NCBI RefSeq assembly: GCF_001570565.1
Contig: NZ_BBXE01000022.1
Location: forward strand, 62,001-126,000
Source of the DNA: Herbidospora yilanensis
Lineage (GTDB): Bacteria; Actinomycetota; Actinomycetes; Streptosporangiales; Streptosporangiaceae
Direction of reading: 5' to 3'
DNA: 64,000 bases
Positions 9,852-17,008 of this stretch are shown here, piece by piece. The notes beneath the pieces were generated by a model. The model saw only the letters and a list, made by a program, of their open reading frames with translations. It was not told where the DNA came from and ran no database searches. How positions within the stretch are numbered: the stretch's first letter is position 1; each line of letters begins with the position of its first letter. The position numbers and the translations under genes are program-made.

Positions 9852-9865
9852 TGTGAGCGTTAACA
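9852..9865. promoter_or_regulatory. LacI-family operator, distal copy
   Basis: TGTGAGCGTTAACA is the reverse-oriented counterpart of the proximal site, 63 bases away (about six helical turns). That spacing suits two dimers or a loop. A TTGACG hexamer (-35-like, minus strand, 9874-9879) lies just upstream and the operator covers the expected promoter spacer. Arabinose-responsive repression of the operon is inferred. Confidence 0.65.
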
Positions 9866-9902
9866 TAGACGAGCGTCAAGAGTCCGCCTCGTCACGGTAC
9901 GG

Positions 9903-11096
9903 TCACATGCGCCCAACCGACTTGTGAGTCATGGCGCCGTACGCGAGAGAGACCACGACGACCAGCACGGGAAAGGCGATCCCGGCCAGGAGCCCGGTGC
10001 TCAGCCCGCCGCCGGTCGCGTCCGCCACGGCGCCCGTGGTCCACGGGCCGACCGCCGCGCCGAGGTCGCCGAAGACGGCCAGCACGCCGAACATCGCCGC
10101 GCCGCCGAGCGGGAACCGCGCCGACGCGAGACTGAACGTGCCCGGCCAGAGGAGACTCACCGCGAACCCGCACAACGCGCAGCCCACGAAGGCCAGCACG
10201 GGGTTGGCCGACAGGCTCGCGAGCAGGTAGCAGAGCGTCGCCAGCGCGCCCGAGAAGACCATCGCCGGCACCAGGGGGATCTTCTCCCCGAACAGCCCGT
10301 AGACGATGCGCCCGATGCCCATCAGCACCGCGAAGAGGCACGGCCCGGCCAGGTCGCCCCAGACCTTCGAGGCCCCGAGCCCTTCCTCGGCGAACAACGA
10401 CGACCACTGCGACATCGTCAGCTCCGACGCGCCCGCCGCCAGCATCAGCACCATCGCGGCGACGAACGCGGGCGTCCGGAACAGCGACGCCAATGACGTC
10501 CGGTGCGCGTCGGGCACGGTCTCGGGCATCGGCACCCGCAGGAACGCCACCAGGTTCGCCAGCGGCACCAGCGCCCAGATCAGCGGCAGCACGTACCAGG
10601 CCTCGCGGCCGATCCCGGCCAGCAGCAGCGTCGACCCGGCGACCACCGCGACCTGCCCCCAGCAGTAGAACGAGTGCAGCAGGCTCATCGCCGCCGCCTT
10701 GCCCTCCTGCGGCGCGGGCAGCGCGTCGACGACCGGGCTGACCAGCACCTCCAGCAGCCCGCCGCCGATGGCGTAGACGACCACCGCGACGCACAACCCG
10801 ATGTAGGGCGTCGGCGCGACGAACGGCGCCACCGCGAGCAGCACCAGCCCGGCCGCCGACATCACGTGGGCCAGCACGAGCGGCCCCCGGTAGCCGAGCC
10901 GGTCGACGTAGCGCACCGCGATGATGTCGGTCAGGAGCTGGGCGCCGAAGTTCAGCAGCACCAGACGTCCGAGCATTTCCAGCGGCAGCCCGTAGGCGGT
11001 CTGGAACACGATGAACAGCAGAGGGGCGAGGTTGTTCACGATGGCTTGGGTGACGTAGCCGGTGTAGCAGGCCCAGCGCGTAGCCGTATAGGACAC
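9903..11096 (-). CDS. MFS transporter, substrate unknown
   Basis: About 397 residues with 12 hydrophobic segments; major facilitator fold. The GTG at 11096 is preferred because a GGGGGG tract lies six bases upstream and the first membrane segment then starts at a normal distance; a GTG at 11126 is an alternative. Nothing in the sequence fixes the substrate. It lies upstream of the arabinose operon in the same direction, but the two operator sites separate it from the operon, so it need not belong to the arabinose regulon. Confidence 0.8.
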   Translation of the reverse strand: MSYTATRWACYTGYVTQAIVNNLAPLLFIVFQTAYGLPLEMLGRLVLLNFGAQLLTDIIAVRYVDRLGYRGPLVLAHVMSAAGLVLLAVAPFVAPTPYIGLCVAVVVYAIGGGLLEVLVSPVVDALPAPQEGKAAAMSLLHSFYCWGQVAVVAGSTLLLAGIGREAWYVLPLIWALVPLANLVAFLRVPMPETVPDAHRTSLASLFRTPAFVAAMVLMLAAGASELTMSQWSSLFAEEGLGASKVWGDLAGPCLFAVLMGIGRIVYGLFGEKIPLVPAMVFSGALATLCYLLASLSANPVLAFVGCALCGFAVSLLWPGTFSLASARFPLGGAAMFGVLAVFGDLGAAVGPWTTGAVADATGGGLSTGLLAGIAFPVLVVVVSLAYGAMTHKSVGRM

Positions 11097-11159
11097 CCGA
11101 AACCCCCCGAAGGCGACAGAAATCACCCGATGTTAGTGGAAGGTTCCGGGTACGCAGAA

Positions 11160-11191
11160 GGGCCGCGCACCCCCGAAGGGATACGCGGCCC
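11160..11191 (-). terminator. Hairpin downstream of the collagen-like gene
   Basis: GGGCCGCG (11160-11167) pairs perfectly with CGCGGCCC (11184-11191), leaving a 16-base loop. It begins about 45 bases beyond the stop of the collagen-like gene and before the MFS start, so it is the likely terminator of the collagen-like transcript. Confidence 0.55.
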
Positions 11192-11236
11192 CCTGACCTT
11201 TCAGCCGTCAGTTCTCATGGAACCCGAGTCGGAGAC

Positions 11237-13360
11237 TCAGGTGGCCATGCGAAGCGGAGGCGTCTGGTCGACCCACGCGGTGCAGTTCGCCGGGTAAGCC
11301 GGCGGGCCCAGCGGGTCACCGGGAGCGAAGAAGCCCCCGACGACCGGGACGGGCAGACCCACGGTGCAGACCGTCCGGTGGATGCCACCGGAGGTGGTCT
11401 GAACCGAGACGTGCAGGTACGGGATCAGAGCGTCGACGATGACCTCTGTCGATACCGAGTGCACGTTGTTCGGGTAGTTGGCCAGCGTGGAGAGGTTGTG
11501 CCACATCGGCGTGGTCCGCGGGTCGCGGATCCACGTGTCGCCGTTCGGCCGGACCGACACCTGGAGGGTGTCGAGGAGCAGGGGCGACAGCGACACCGAC
11601 GTCCCCGACCCGGGTCCGGCCGGACCCTGCGGACCGGCCGGACCCTGCGGACCGGCGGGGCCGGTCGCACCGGTCGCACCGGTCGCACCGGTCAGGCCGG
11701 GCGCACCCGCCGGACCGACAGGACCTGCCGGACCAACCGGGCCGGCCGGGCCCTGAGTGCCCGCCGGACCGGCCGCGCCGGTCGCACCGATCGGACCCTC
11801 CGGGCCGGCCGGGCCCACGGGCCCTGCCGGGCCCTGGGCGCCTGCCGGACCGGCCGGGCCGGTCGCACCAGGAGTGCCGGGCGCACCCGCCGGGCCACCC
11901 GGGCCCGCGGGTCCGACCGGACCCTGGGGGCCCGCCGGACCGGTCGCGCCGGGCGTGCCGGGCGTGCCGGGAGCACCCACCGGACCCACGGGTCCAACGG
12001 GGCCCACCGGACCGGCGGCGCCTTCCGGACCGGCCGGGCCCACGGGGCCAGCCGGGCCCACCGGGCCGAGACCGCCCACGGGACCTGCCGGGCCCACCGG
12101 GCCCGCCGGGCCCTGCGCACCGGGCGTGCCGGGCGCACCCGCCGGGCCGACCGGGCCGGCCGGGCCGATCAGACCCGTCTCACCGATCGGACCCTGGGGA
12201 CCGACCGGACCCTGCGGTCCAGCCGGGCCCTCGGGGCCCGCCGGGCCCTGAGTGCCGTTCGTACCCGCGGGACCCTGAGGTCCAGCCGGGCCCGCGGGGC
12301 CCTGCGGACCCTGCGGACCAGCGGGGCCACCCGCCGGTCCAGCCGGGCCCTGGGGACCGACCTGTCCCGAAGGCCCGAACGGACCACGCGGTCCCATCGG
12401 GCCGCTGGGGCCAACCGGGCCACGCGGACCCACCGGCCCCATCGGGCCACGCGGGCCGCGGATGACGATGGGCTTCTTCCAACGCGGGTCGTCGTGCCAC
12501 CCCGCCACACTCTGTGCCCGCATCGGGGCCGTGGAGTTGGCGGGCACGTTAGGGTTTTGGGCCCCCTGCTGAGCGCCGGGGACCTGAACGCCCTGCTGAG
12601 CCTGCGGCGCGACCTGCGGCTGCGGCTGCGGCTGCTGCTGCTGGTTGTCCTCCCAGCCGCCCTGCTGCTGGTTGTCGTCCCAGCCGTTCTGCTCGTTGTT
12701 GTCCCAGCCGCCCTGGTCGTTGTTGTCCCAGCCGCGGTCGTTGTTGTCGTCCCAGCCGCGGTCGTGGTGGCCGTGGTGGCCGTGGTGACCGTGGTGCTCT
12801 TCCTCTTCGTGGTGGTGACGGTGCTTCTTCTTGTGGTGCTTGTGGTGCTCTTCGAAGCGGTGGTGGTCGCGGCGGTGGTGGTGCCGCTCGTGCACGTGGT
12901 GGTGGTGGTTGCAGCGGTCGCCGTAGCCGTGGCCCCAGTCGCCGTCGCCGCCCCAGCCGCCGGTCGCGCCCCAGCCGCCCTCGTCGTCGCTCCAGCCGCC
13001 GCCGTCGCCGTCCCAGCCGTGGTGGCCGTGGTGGCCGTGGTCACAGTGGTGGTGCGAGCGGTGGACGAAGTGCTGGCGGTGGTGACGGTGGAAGAAGCGG
13101 TGGTGCCTGTGGTGGTGGTGGCGGAAGCGCTTGATCACCTTGATCTTGACGCGCTTCAGCGGCCGCTTCTCCTTGTACTTCCAGTCGACCCAGCCGATGT
13201 TGTCGCTGAGCACGCTCGCGCCGGTGCCGACGGAGCTGGTGGCGCTGACGCCGGTGGCCCCGGTGAGAACCAGGCCGCTCGCCGCCACGGCGACGGCGAG
13301 CGCCTTGGCGCCGCGTACGGCGCGGCGACCGAGCTCGCGCCCTTTATCCTGAAAAGTCAT
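11237..13360 (-). CDS. Secreted His-rich collagen-like protein
   Basis: A 707-residue protein with five visible parts. Residues 1-40 are a signal peptide (RRAVRGAKA, then hydrophobic [14 protein letters not shown], cut near VSA). Residues 61-80 are a basic linker. Residues 81-199 are extremely His-rich, about 46 histidines, with a Gly/Trp/Asp spacer inside. Residues 200-245 are short GWDNN/GWDDN repeats running into poly-Gln and Gln-Pro. Residues 302 to about 582 are about 93 near-continuous Gly-X-Y triplets, dominated by GPAGPxGP, able to form a collagen triple helix. The last 125 residues are a non-repetitive domain with two cysteines, perhaps a trimerisation or binding head. No LPXTG anchor is seen. 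Metal binding is inferred from the histidines only. Confidence 0.85.
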   Translation of the reverse strand: MTFQDKGRELGRRAVRGAKALAVAVAASGLVLTGATGVSATSSVGTGASVLSDNIGWVDWKYKEKRPLKRVKIKVIKRFRHHHHRHHRFFHRHHRQHFVHRSHHHCDHGHHGHHGWDGDGGGWSDDEGGWGATGGWGGDGDWGHGYGDRCNHHHHVHERHHHRRDHHRFEEHHKHHKKKHRHHHEEEEHHGHHGHHGHHDRGWDDNNDRGWDNNDQGGWDNNEQNGWDDNQQQGGWEDNQQQQPQPQPQVAPQAQQGVQVPGAQQGAQNPNVPANSTAPMRAQSVAGWHDDPRWKKPIVIRGPRGPMGPVGPRGPVGPSGPMGPRGPFGPSGQVGPQGPAGPAGGPAGPQGPQGPAGPAGPQGPAGTNGTQGPAGPEGPAGPQGPVGPQGPIGETGLIGPAGPVGPAGAPGTPGAQGPAGPVGPAGPVGGLGPVGPAGPVGPAGPEGAAGPVGPVGPVGPVGAPGTPGTPGATGPAGPQGPVGPAGPGGPAGAPGTPGATGPAGPAGAQGPAGPVGPAGPEGPIGATGAAGPAGTQGPAGPVGPAGPVGPAGAPGLTGATGATGATGPAGPQGPAGPQGPAGPGSGTSVSLSPLLLDTLQVSVRPNGDTWIRDPRTTPMWHNLSTLANYPNNVHSVSTEVIVDALIPYLHVSVQTTSGGIHRTVCTVGLPVPVVGGFFAPGDPLGPPAYPANCTAWVDQTPPLRMAT

Positions 13361-13392
13361 GTCAGTCCATGCTCTTTTGTACGTGCATCCGA

Positions 13393-13420
13393 ATTACGGG
13401 ATCTGAATTGATTCCGTAAT
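13393..13420. promoter_or_regulatory. Inverted repeat upstream of the collagen-like gene
   Basis: ATTACGG (13393-13399) pairs with CCGTAAT (13414-13420) around an AT-rich 14-base loop. It lies 33-60 bases before the collagen-like start, in an unusually AT-rich patch. It may be an operator, a 5' leader hairpin, or a weak terminator of the small gene upstream. Confidence 0.35.
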
Positions 13421-13488
13421 GCTGAGTAGGGTGCCCGGCGTACCAAAAAGCGAAAAGCTGGACATAGCTAACGAACGTAAACGAGTTT

Positions 13489-13857
13489 CTATTGCGCAGG
13501 AAAAGCGCCGACGTTCTGACATGAGAGGACGTTCGTCATCGTCCCGCGGACCTCGCTGGCCGGATCGCTCAAATCCTCGGCCGTCAACCCCCGCAGAGCG
13601 GAGCGCAGACGCGTCAGATCTGCGGTGAGCACGGGGTTCGCGCGATCGGAGACGTCGTCGAGGCGGCCTCCCACCAGGCCGTCGATCGCGGTGAGTGTGG
13701 CGGCGAGATTCGGACTTTTCGGATCAATCTCCTGAATCTGGGCGACGATTTCGACGGCGGCTTCGCACGGTGTCCGGCTATCTGTCCAAAACAGGACGTA
13801 TAACCCCAGGCCCGACATAACTAATATGACGGAAATTGCGACGGCGACGCGGGGCAT
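13489..13857 (-). CDS. Small membrane-anchored protein of unknown function
   Basis: 122 residues starting MPRVAVAISVILVM, an N-terminal hydrophobic segment (residues 4-24) without a clear cleavage site, followed by a soluble helical domain with two cysteines (TPCEAAVEIV and VLSCQNVG) that could pair outside the membrane. The ATG at 13857 has a GGAG ribosome site five bases upstream. It is co-directional with the collagen-like gene 128 bases downstream and may be co-transcribed. I do not recognise the family. Confidence 0.55.
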   Translation of the reverse strand: MPRVAVAISVILVMSGLGLYVLFWTDSRTPCEAAVEIVAQIQEIDPKSPNLAATLTAIDGLVGGRLDDVSDRANPVLTADLTRLRSALRGLTAEDLSDPASEVRGTMTNVLSCQNVGAFPAQ

Positions 13858-14046
13858 GAGCACTCCGAATGACGAGGGAACACGCCACAGGATGCCGTGA
13901 ATAGGGGAAAGGTTGTCTTCCCATGACGAATACGTTGGAGTTCCCGGAATCACCCGCCCTGACATTTCGGTATTTGTCGTGACGTACCGGCTTGACCTGG
14001 AGCGCGGTCCAGCACGCAGACTCGGTCGCGACGACGGGAGGAACAC

Positions 14047-15033
14047 ATGAGATACCGCACGATCGGCGCCACGCCCGCGACGCGGCGCGAGGTGAGCGTG
14101 CTGTCGCTGGGGGCGATGTTGTTCGGCTCGGTGACCGACGAGGCGACCAGCTTCGCCATCCTCGACCGGTTCGTGGAGGCGGGCGGCACCTTCATCGACA
14201 CCTCGGGCAACTACGCCTTCTGGACCGACGGGAGCCAGGGCGGCCACAGCGAGGAACTGCTCGGCCGCTGGCGGAGGTCGCGGGGGGTGGGCGACGAGAT
14301 CGTGATCGCCACCAAGGTCGGGGCCCGGCCGCTGGCGCCCGGCACGAGCTACACCGACAACGCCGAGGGGCTGTCGGCGAAGGTCATCCGGGAGTCGGCC
14401 GAGCGCAGCATGGAGCGCATGGGCCTCGACCGGATCGACGTCCTCTACTCGCACATCGAGGACCACCGCACCCCGGTCGAGGAGACGGTCGAGGGCTTCG
14501 CCGCTTTGGTCGCCGAGGGGCTGGTCGGCATGCTCGGGGTCAGCAACCACGCCGCCTGGCGGGTCGAGCGGGCCCGCGCCGTGGCCAGGCAGCGGGGGCT
14601 GCCCGGCTACGAGATCCTCCAGTACGCCCACAGCTACGTGCGCCCCCGGGTGGACATACCCGACGCGCTGTTCCGCGACGGCAACCTCGGGTCGGCGGGG
14701 CCCGACCTGGTGACGTACCTGAAGGAAGAGCGGGAGCTCGTGCTGGTGGCCTACTCGCCGCTGATGTCGGGCCGCTACACGCGGACCGACAAGGAGTTCC
14801 CGCCCGATTACCGGCACCCCGGCACGGAGGCCCGGCTCGCGAAGGTCCGCGAGATCGCCGCCGAGACCGGGGCGACCGCGAACCAGGTCGTGCTCGCCTG
14901 GCAGATGGGGCACGAGGTGCCGATCATCCCGCTGGCGGGCGCCTCGTCCCTGGCCCAGCTTGAGGAGAACCTGGCGGCCGTCGACCTGGAGCTGACGACC
15001 GAACAGAGGGCGGCGCTGGACGCGACCCACTAG
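14047..15033 (+). CDS. Aldo/keto reductase
   Basis: A 328-residue TIM-barrel oxidoreductase expected to use NADPH to reduce carbonyl substrates. Seen: the active-site Asp-Tyr region (GGTFIDTSGNYAFW, with Asp and the Tyr of the tetrad), the catalytic Lys in IATKVGARP, YSHIEDHRTPVEE carrying the His, and a C-terminal cofactor-binding block IIPLAGASSLAQLEENL. GGGAGG ribosome site before the ATG. Followed after 13 bases by a DHFR-fold gene, so the two are probably co-transcribed. Substrate unknown. Confidence 0.9.
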   Translation: MRYRTIGATPATRREVSVLSLGAMLFGSVTDEATSFAILDRFVEAGGTFIDTSGNYAFWTDGSQGGHSEELLGRWRRSRGVGDEIVIATKVGARPLAPGTSYTDNAEGLSAKVIRESAERSMERMGLDRIDVLYSHIEDHRTPVEETVEGFAALVAEGLVGMLGVSNHAAWRVERARAVARQRGLPGYEILQYAHSYVRPRVDIPDALFRDGNLGSAGPDLVTYLKEERELVLVAYSPLMSGRYTRTDKEFPPDYRHPGTEARLAKVREIAAETGATANQVVLAWQMGHEVPIIPLAGASSLAQLEENLAAVDLELTTEQRAALDATH

Positions 15034-15046
15034 CTAGCCTGGTGGC

Positions 15047-15616
15047 ATGCGGAAGATCATGATCACTTCGGCGGTGTCGCTCGACGGCTACATGGAGGGG
15101 CCCGGCCGGGACATCTCCTGGCACCGTGTCGACGCCGAGCTGCACCGCCACCTCAACGAACTGCTCGCTCCGCTGAGCGCCTTCATCGACGGGCGGGTCA
15201 CCCACCAGTTGATGGCCGACTACTGGCCGACCGCCGACGACGACCCGGCGGCCACCCGGGAGATCGCCGACTTCGCCGAGATCTGGCGCTCCAAGAAGAA
15301 GTACGTCTTCTCCCGCACCCTGGAGGAGGACCGCTGGAACACCGAGGTGGTGCGCGAGTTCGACCCTGAGTGGGTCAGGGAGCTGAAGGCGACGTCCGGG
15401 GCCGGCATGGCGCTCGGCGGCGCGAACCTGATGGCGCAGTTCATGCGGCACGACCTGATCGACGAATACCGGCTCTACCTGAACCCGGTCGTCGTCGGGG
15501 GCGGCACCCCGCTGTTCCCGCCCGATCTCACGATGGACCTGCGGCTCATCGAGACCCGGCCGTTCGGTCAGGGGGTGGTCGAGCTGACCTACCGGCCGGG
15601 CCCGAACAGGTCGTAG
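15047..15616 (+). CDS. Dihydrofolate reductase-fold (RibD C-terminal-like) protein
   Basis: 189 residues of the YyaP/RibD C-terminal family, start MRKIMITSAVSLDGYMEGP. GADLAGGAN-type binding appears here as GMALGGANLMAQFM, and the end LIDEYRLYLNPVVVGGG is characteristic. These proteins have a pyridine-nucleotide reductase fold; most are functionally uncharacterised and this one cannot be assigned a substrate. Its 3' end overlaps the convergent MFS gene by 28 bases. Confidence 0.85.
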   Translation: MRKIMITSAVSLDGYMEGPGRDISWHRVDAELHRHLNELLAPLSAFIDGRVTHQLMADYWPTADDDPAATREIADFAEIWRSKKKYVFSRTLEEDRWNTEVVREFDPEWVRELKATSGAGMALGGANLMAQFMRHDLIDEYRLYLNPVVVGGGTPLFPPDLTMDLRLIETRPFGQGVVELTYRPGPNRS

Positions 15617-16980
15617 AGGGCGACGAGCAGCGCGGCCACCACGAAGGCGGCCGAGGTGAGCATGGCGACCTGGAAGCTCTCGGCCCAGTCGCCGCGCGAG
15701 GTCGCAAGGTGGGCGAAATAGACCGCGCCGACGGCCGCGATCCCGGCCGCCGACCCGATCCGCTGCCAGGTCTGCAACACGCCCCCCGCGCTGCCCGCCC
15801 GCCTGACCGGCACGTGGCTGAGCGTGAGGGTCTGGTTGGGCGAGATGACGAGCCCGCTGCCGATGCCCGACAGCAGCAGCGGCCCGGCCGCCGCCCACCC
15901 CGCGTGTCGCCCGGGCACCTCGTGCACGGCCAGCATCGTGGCCACGAACCCGACGGCCACGATGAACAGCCCCCAGGCGACCAGCGCCCGCCCGTAGCGG
16001 TGCACCAGCCGTCCGCTGAGCCCGGCGGCGATGCCCGAGCCGATCGCGAACGGGACCGAGGCGACCCCGGCCATCAGCGCCGAATAGCCCAGGCCCTTCT
16101 GCAGGAACAGCGTGAACACGAAGAAGATCGCGGTGAACCCGGCGAAGTAGAGCACGCCGATCAGCCCGCCGAGTGTGAACGCCCGCGACAGGAACAGGTC
16201 CATGTGCACCAGCGGCTCGATCCGCCGGGCCGCCCGCAGTTCCCACCCCACGAACCCGGCCAGCACGGCCACCCCGGCCGGCACGAGCAGCCACTTCGCC
16301 GCGCCCGGCCACTGCTGGTTCTGCAGGAACGGCAGCAGGACCAGCAGCAGCCCGACGGCCAGCAGCAGCACGCCGACCGGGTCGAACCCGGGCTTGAGCG
16401 TGCGGCGCAGGTTGACGGCGGGCAGCATGCGCAGCGCGAAGGGCAGCGACAGCAGGCCGATCGGCAGGTTGACGTAGAAGACCCAGCGCCAGCCGTTCTC
16501 CTCGCCGAAGATCTGGATCAGCACGCCGCCCAGCAGCGGGCCCACGGCGGTGGACAGGCCGATCACCGCGCCCAGATAGCCGAAGGCCCGGCCGCGTTCC
16601 GCCCCCTGGAACATCTCCTGGATGTAGCCGCTGACCTGCGGCATCATCAGGGCTCCCGCGGCCCCCTGGATCAGTCGGGCGATGATCAGCCACCACTCGT
16701 TCTGGGCCGCGCCGCAGGCCGCGCTCGCGGCGGTGAACAACACGATGCCCCACATGAACACCGCCCGGCGGCTGCGCGCGTCGCCCAGCCGCCCGCCGGG
16801 GATGAGGGCGAGGCCGAAGGTGAGGGCGTATCCGGAGACCACCCACTGGAGGCCGCTGTCGCTGGCGCCGATCCCCGCCTGGATGTCGGGGAGCGCGACG
16901 TTGACGATCGAGACGTCCAGCAGCGTCATGAACGCCGGGACGAGGCAGACGGCCAGAGCGCGCCAGCGACGGGGATTCAT
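15589..16980 (-). CDS. MFS drug-efflux-type transporter (DHA2/EmrB-QacA family)
   Basis: A 463-residue membrane protein with about 14 hydrophobic segments. Signature motifs are LDVSIVNVALPDIQ in the first segment, RLGDARSRR (motif A), and the antiporter motif GAVIGLSTAVGPLLGG in segment 5. It likely exports toxic compounds with the proton gradient. The gene follows the aminotransferase fusion gene by 28 bases on the same strand, so the two form an operon and the pump might export or import a related amine. Confidence 0.85.
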   Translation of the reverse strand: MNPRRWRALAVCLVPAFMTLLDVSIVNVALPDIQAGIGASDSGLQWVVSGYALTFGLALIPGGRLGDARSRRAVFMWGIVLFTAASAACGAAQNEWWLIIARLIQGAAGALMMPQVSGYIQEMFQGAERGRAFGYLGAVIGLSTAVGPLLGGVLIQIFGEENGWRWVFYVNLPIGLLSLPFALRMLPAVNLRRTLKPGFDPVGVLLLAVGLLLVLLPFLQNQQWPGAAKWLLVPAGVAVLAGFVGWELRAARRIEPLVHMDLFLSRAFTLGGLIGVLYFAGFTAIFFVFTLFLQKGLGYSALMAGVASVPFAIGSGIAAGLSGRLVHRYGRALVAWGLFIVAVGFVATMLAVHEVPGRHAGWAAAGPLLLSGIGSGLVISPNQTLTLSHVPVRRAGSAGGVLQTWQRIGSAAGIAAVGAVYFAHLATSRGDWAESFQVAMLTSAAFVVAALLVALYDLFGPGR

Positions 16981-17008
16981 ACCCCGTCCAGTGCCCCGGC
17001 CAGGGGAT

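Noticed and set aside
11597-12460. Repeat DNA that could be taken for a CRISPR or satellite array
   Set aside because: The periodicity is 9 bases and encodes Gly-X-Y triplets in one frame; there are no constant repeats with unique spacers and no cas genes. The plus-strand frame also reads Gly/Pro/Ala repeats only because GGC and GCC are complementary.
12169-13044. Threonine/alanine-rich frame overlapping the His-rich region
   Set aside because: It is an out-of-frame reading of the same repeats with no start signal. The His/collagen frame has a signal peptide and a structured C-terminus.
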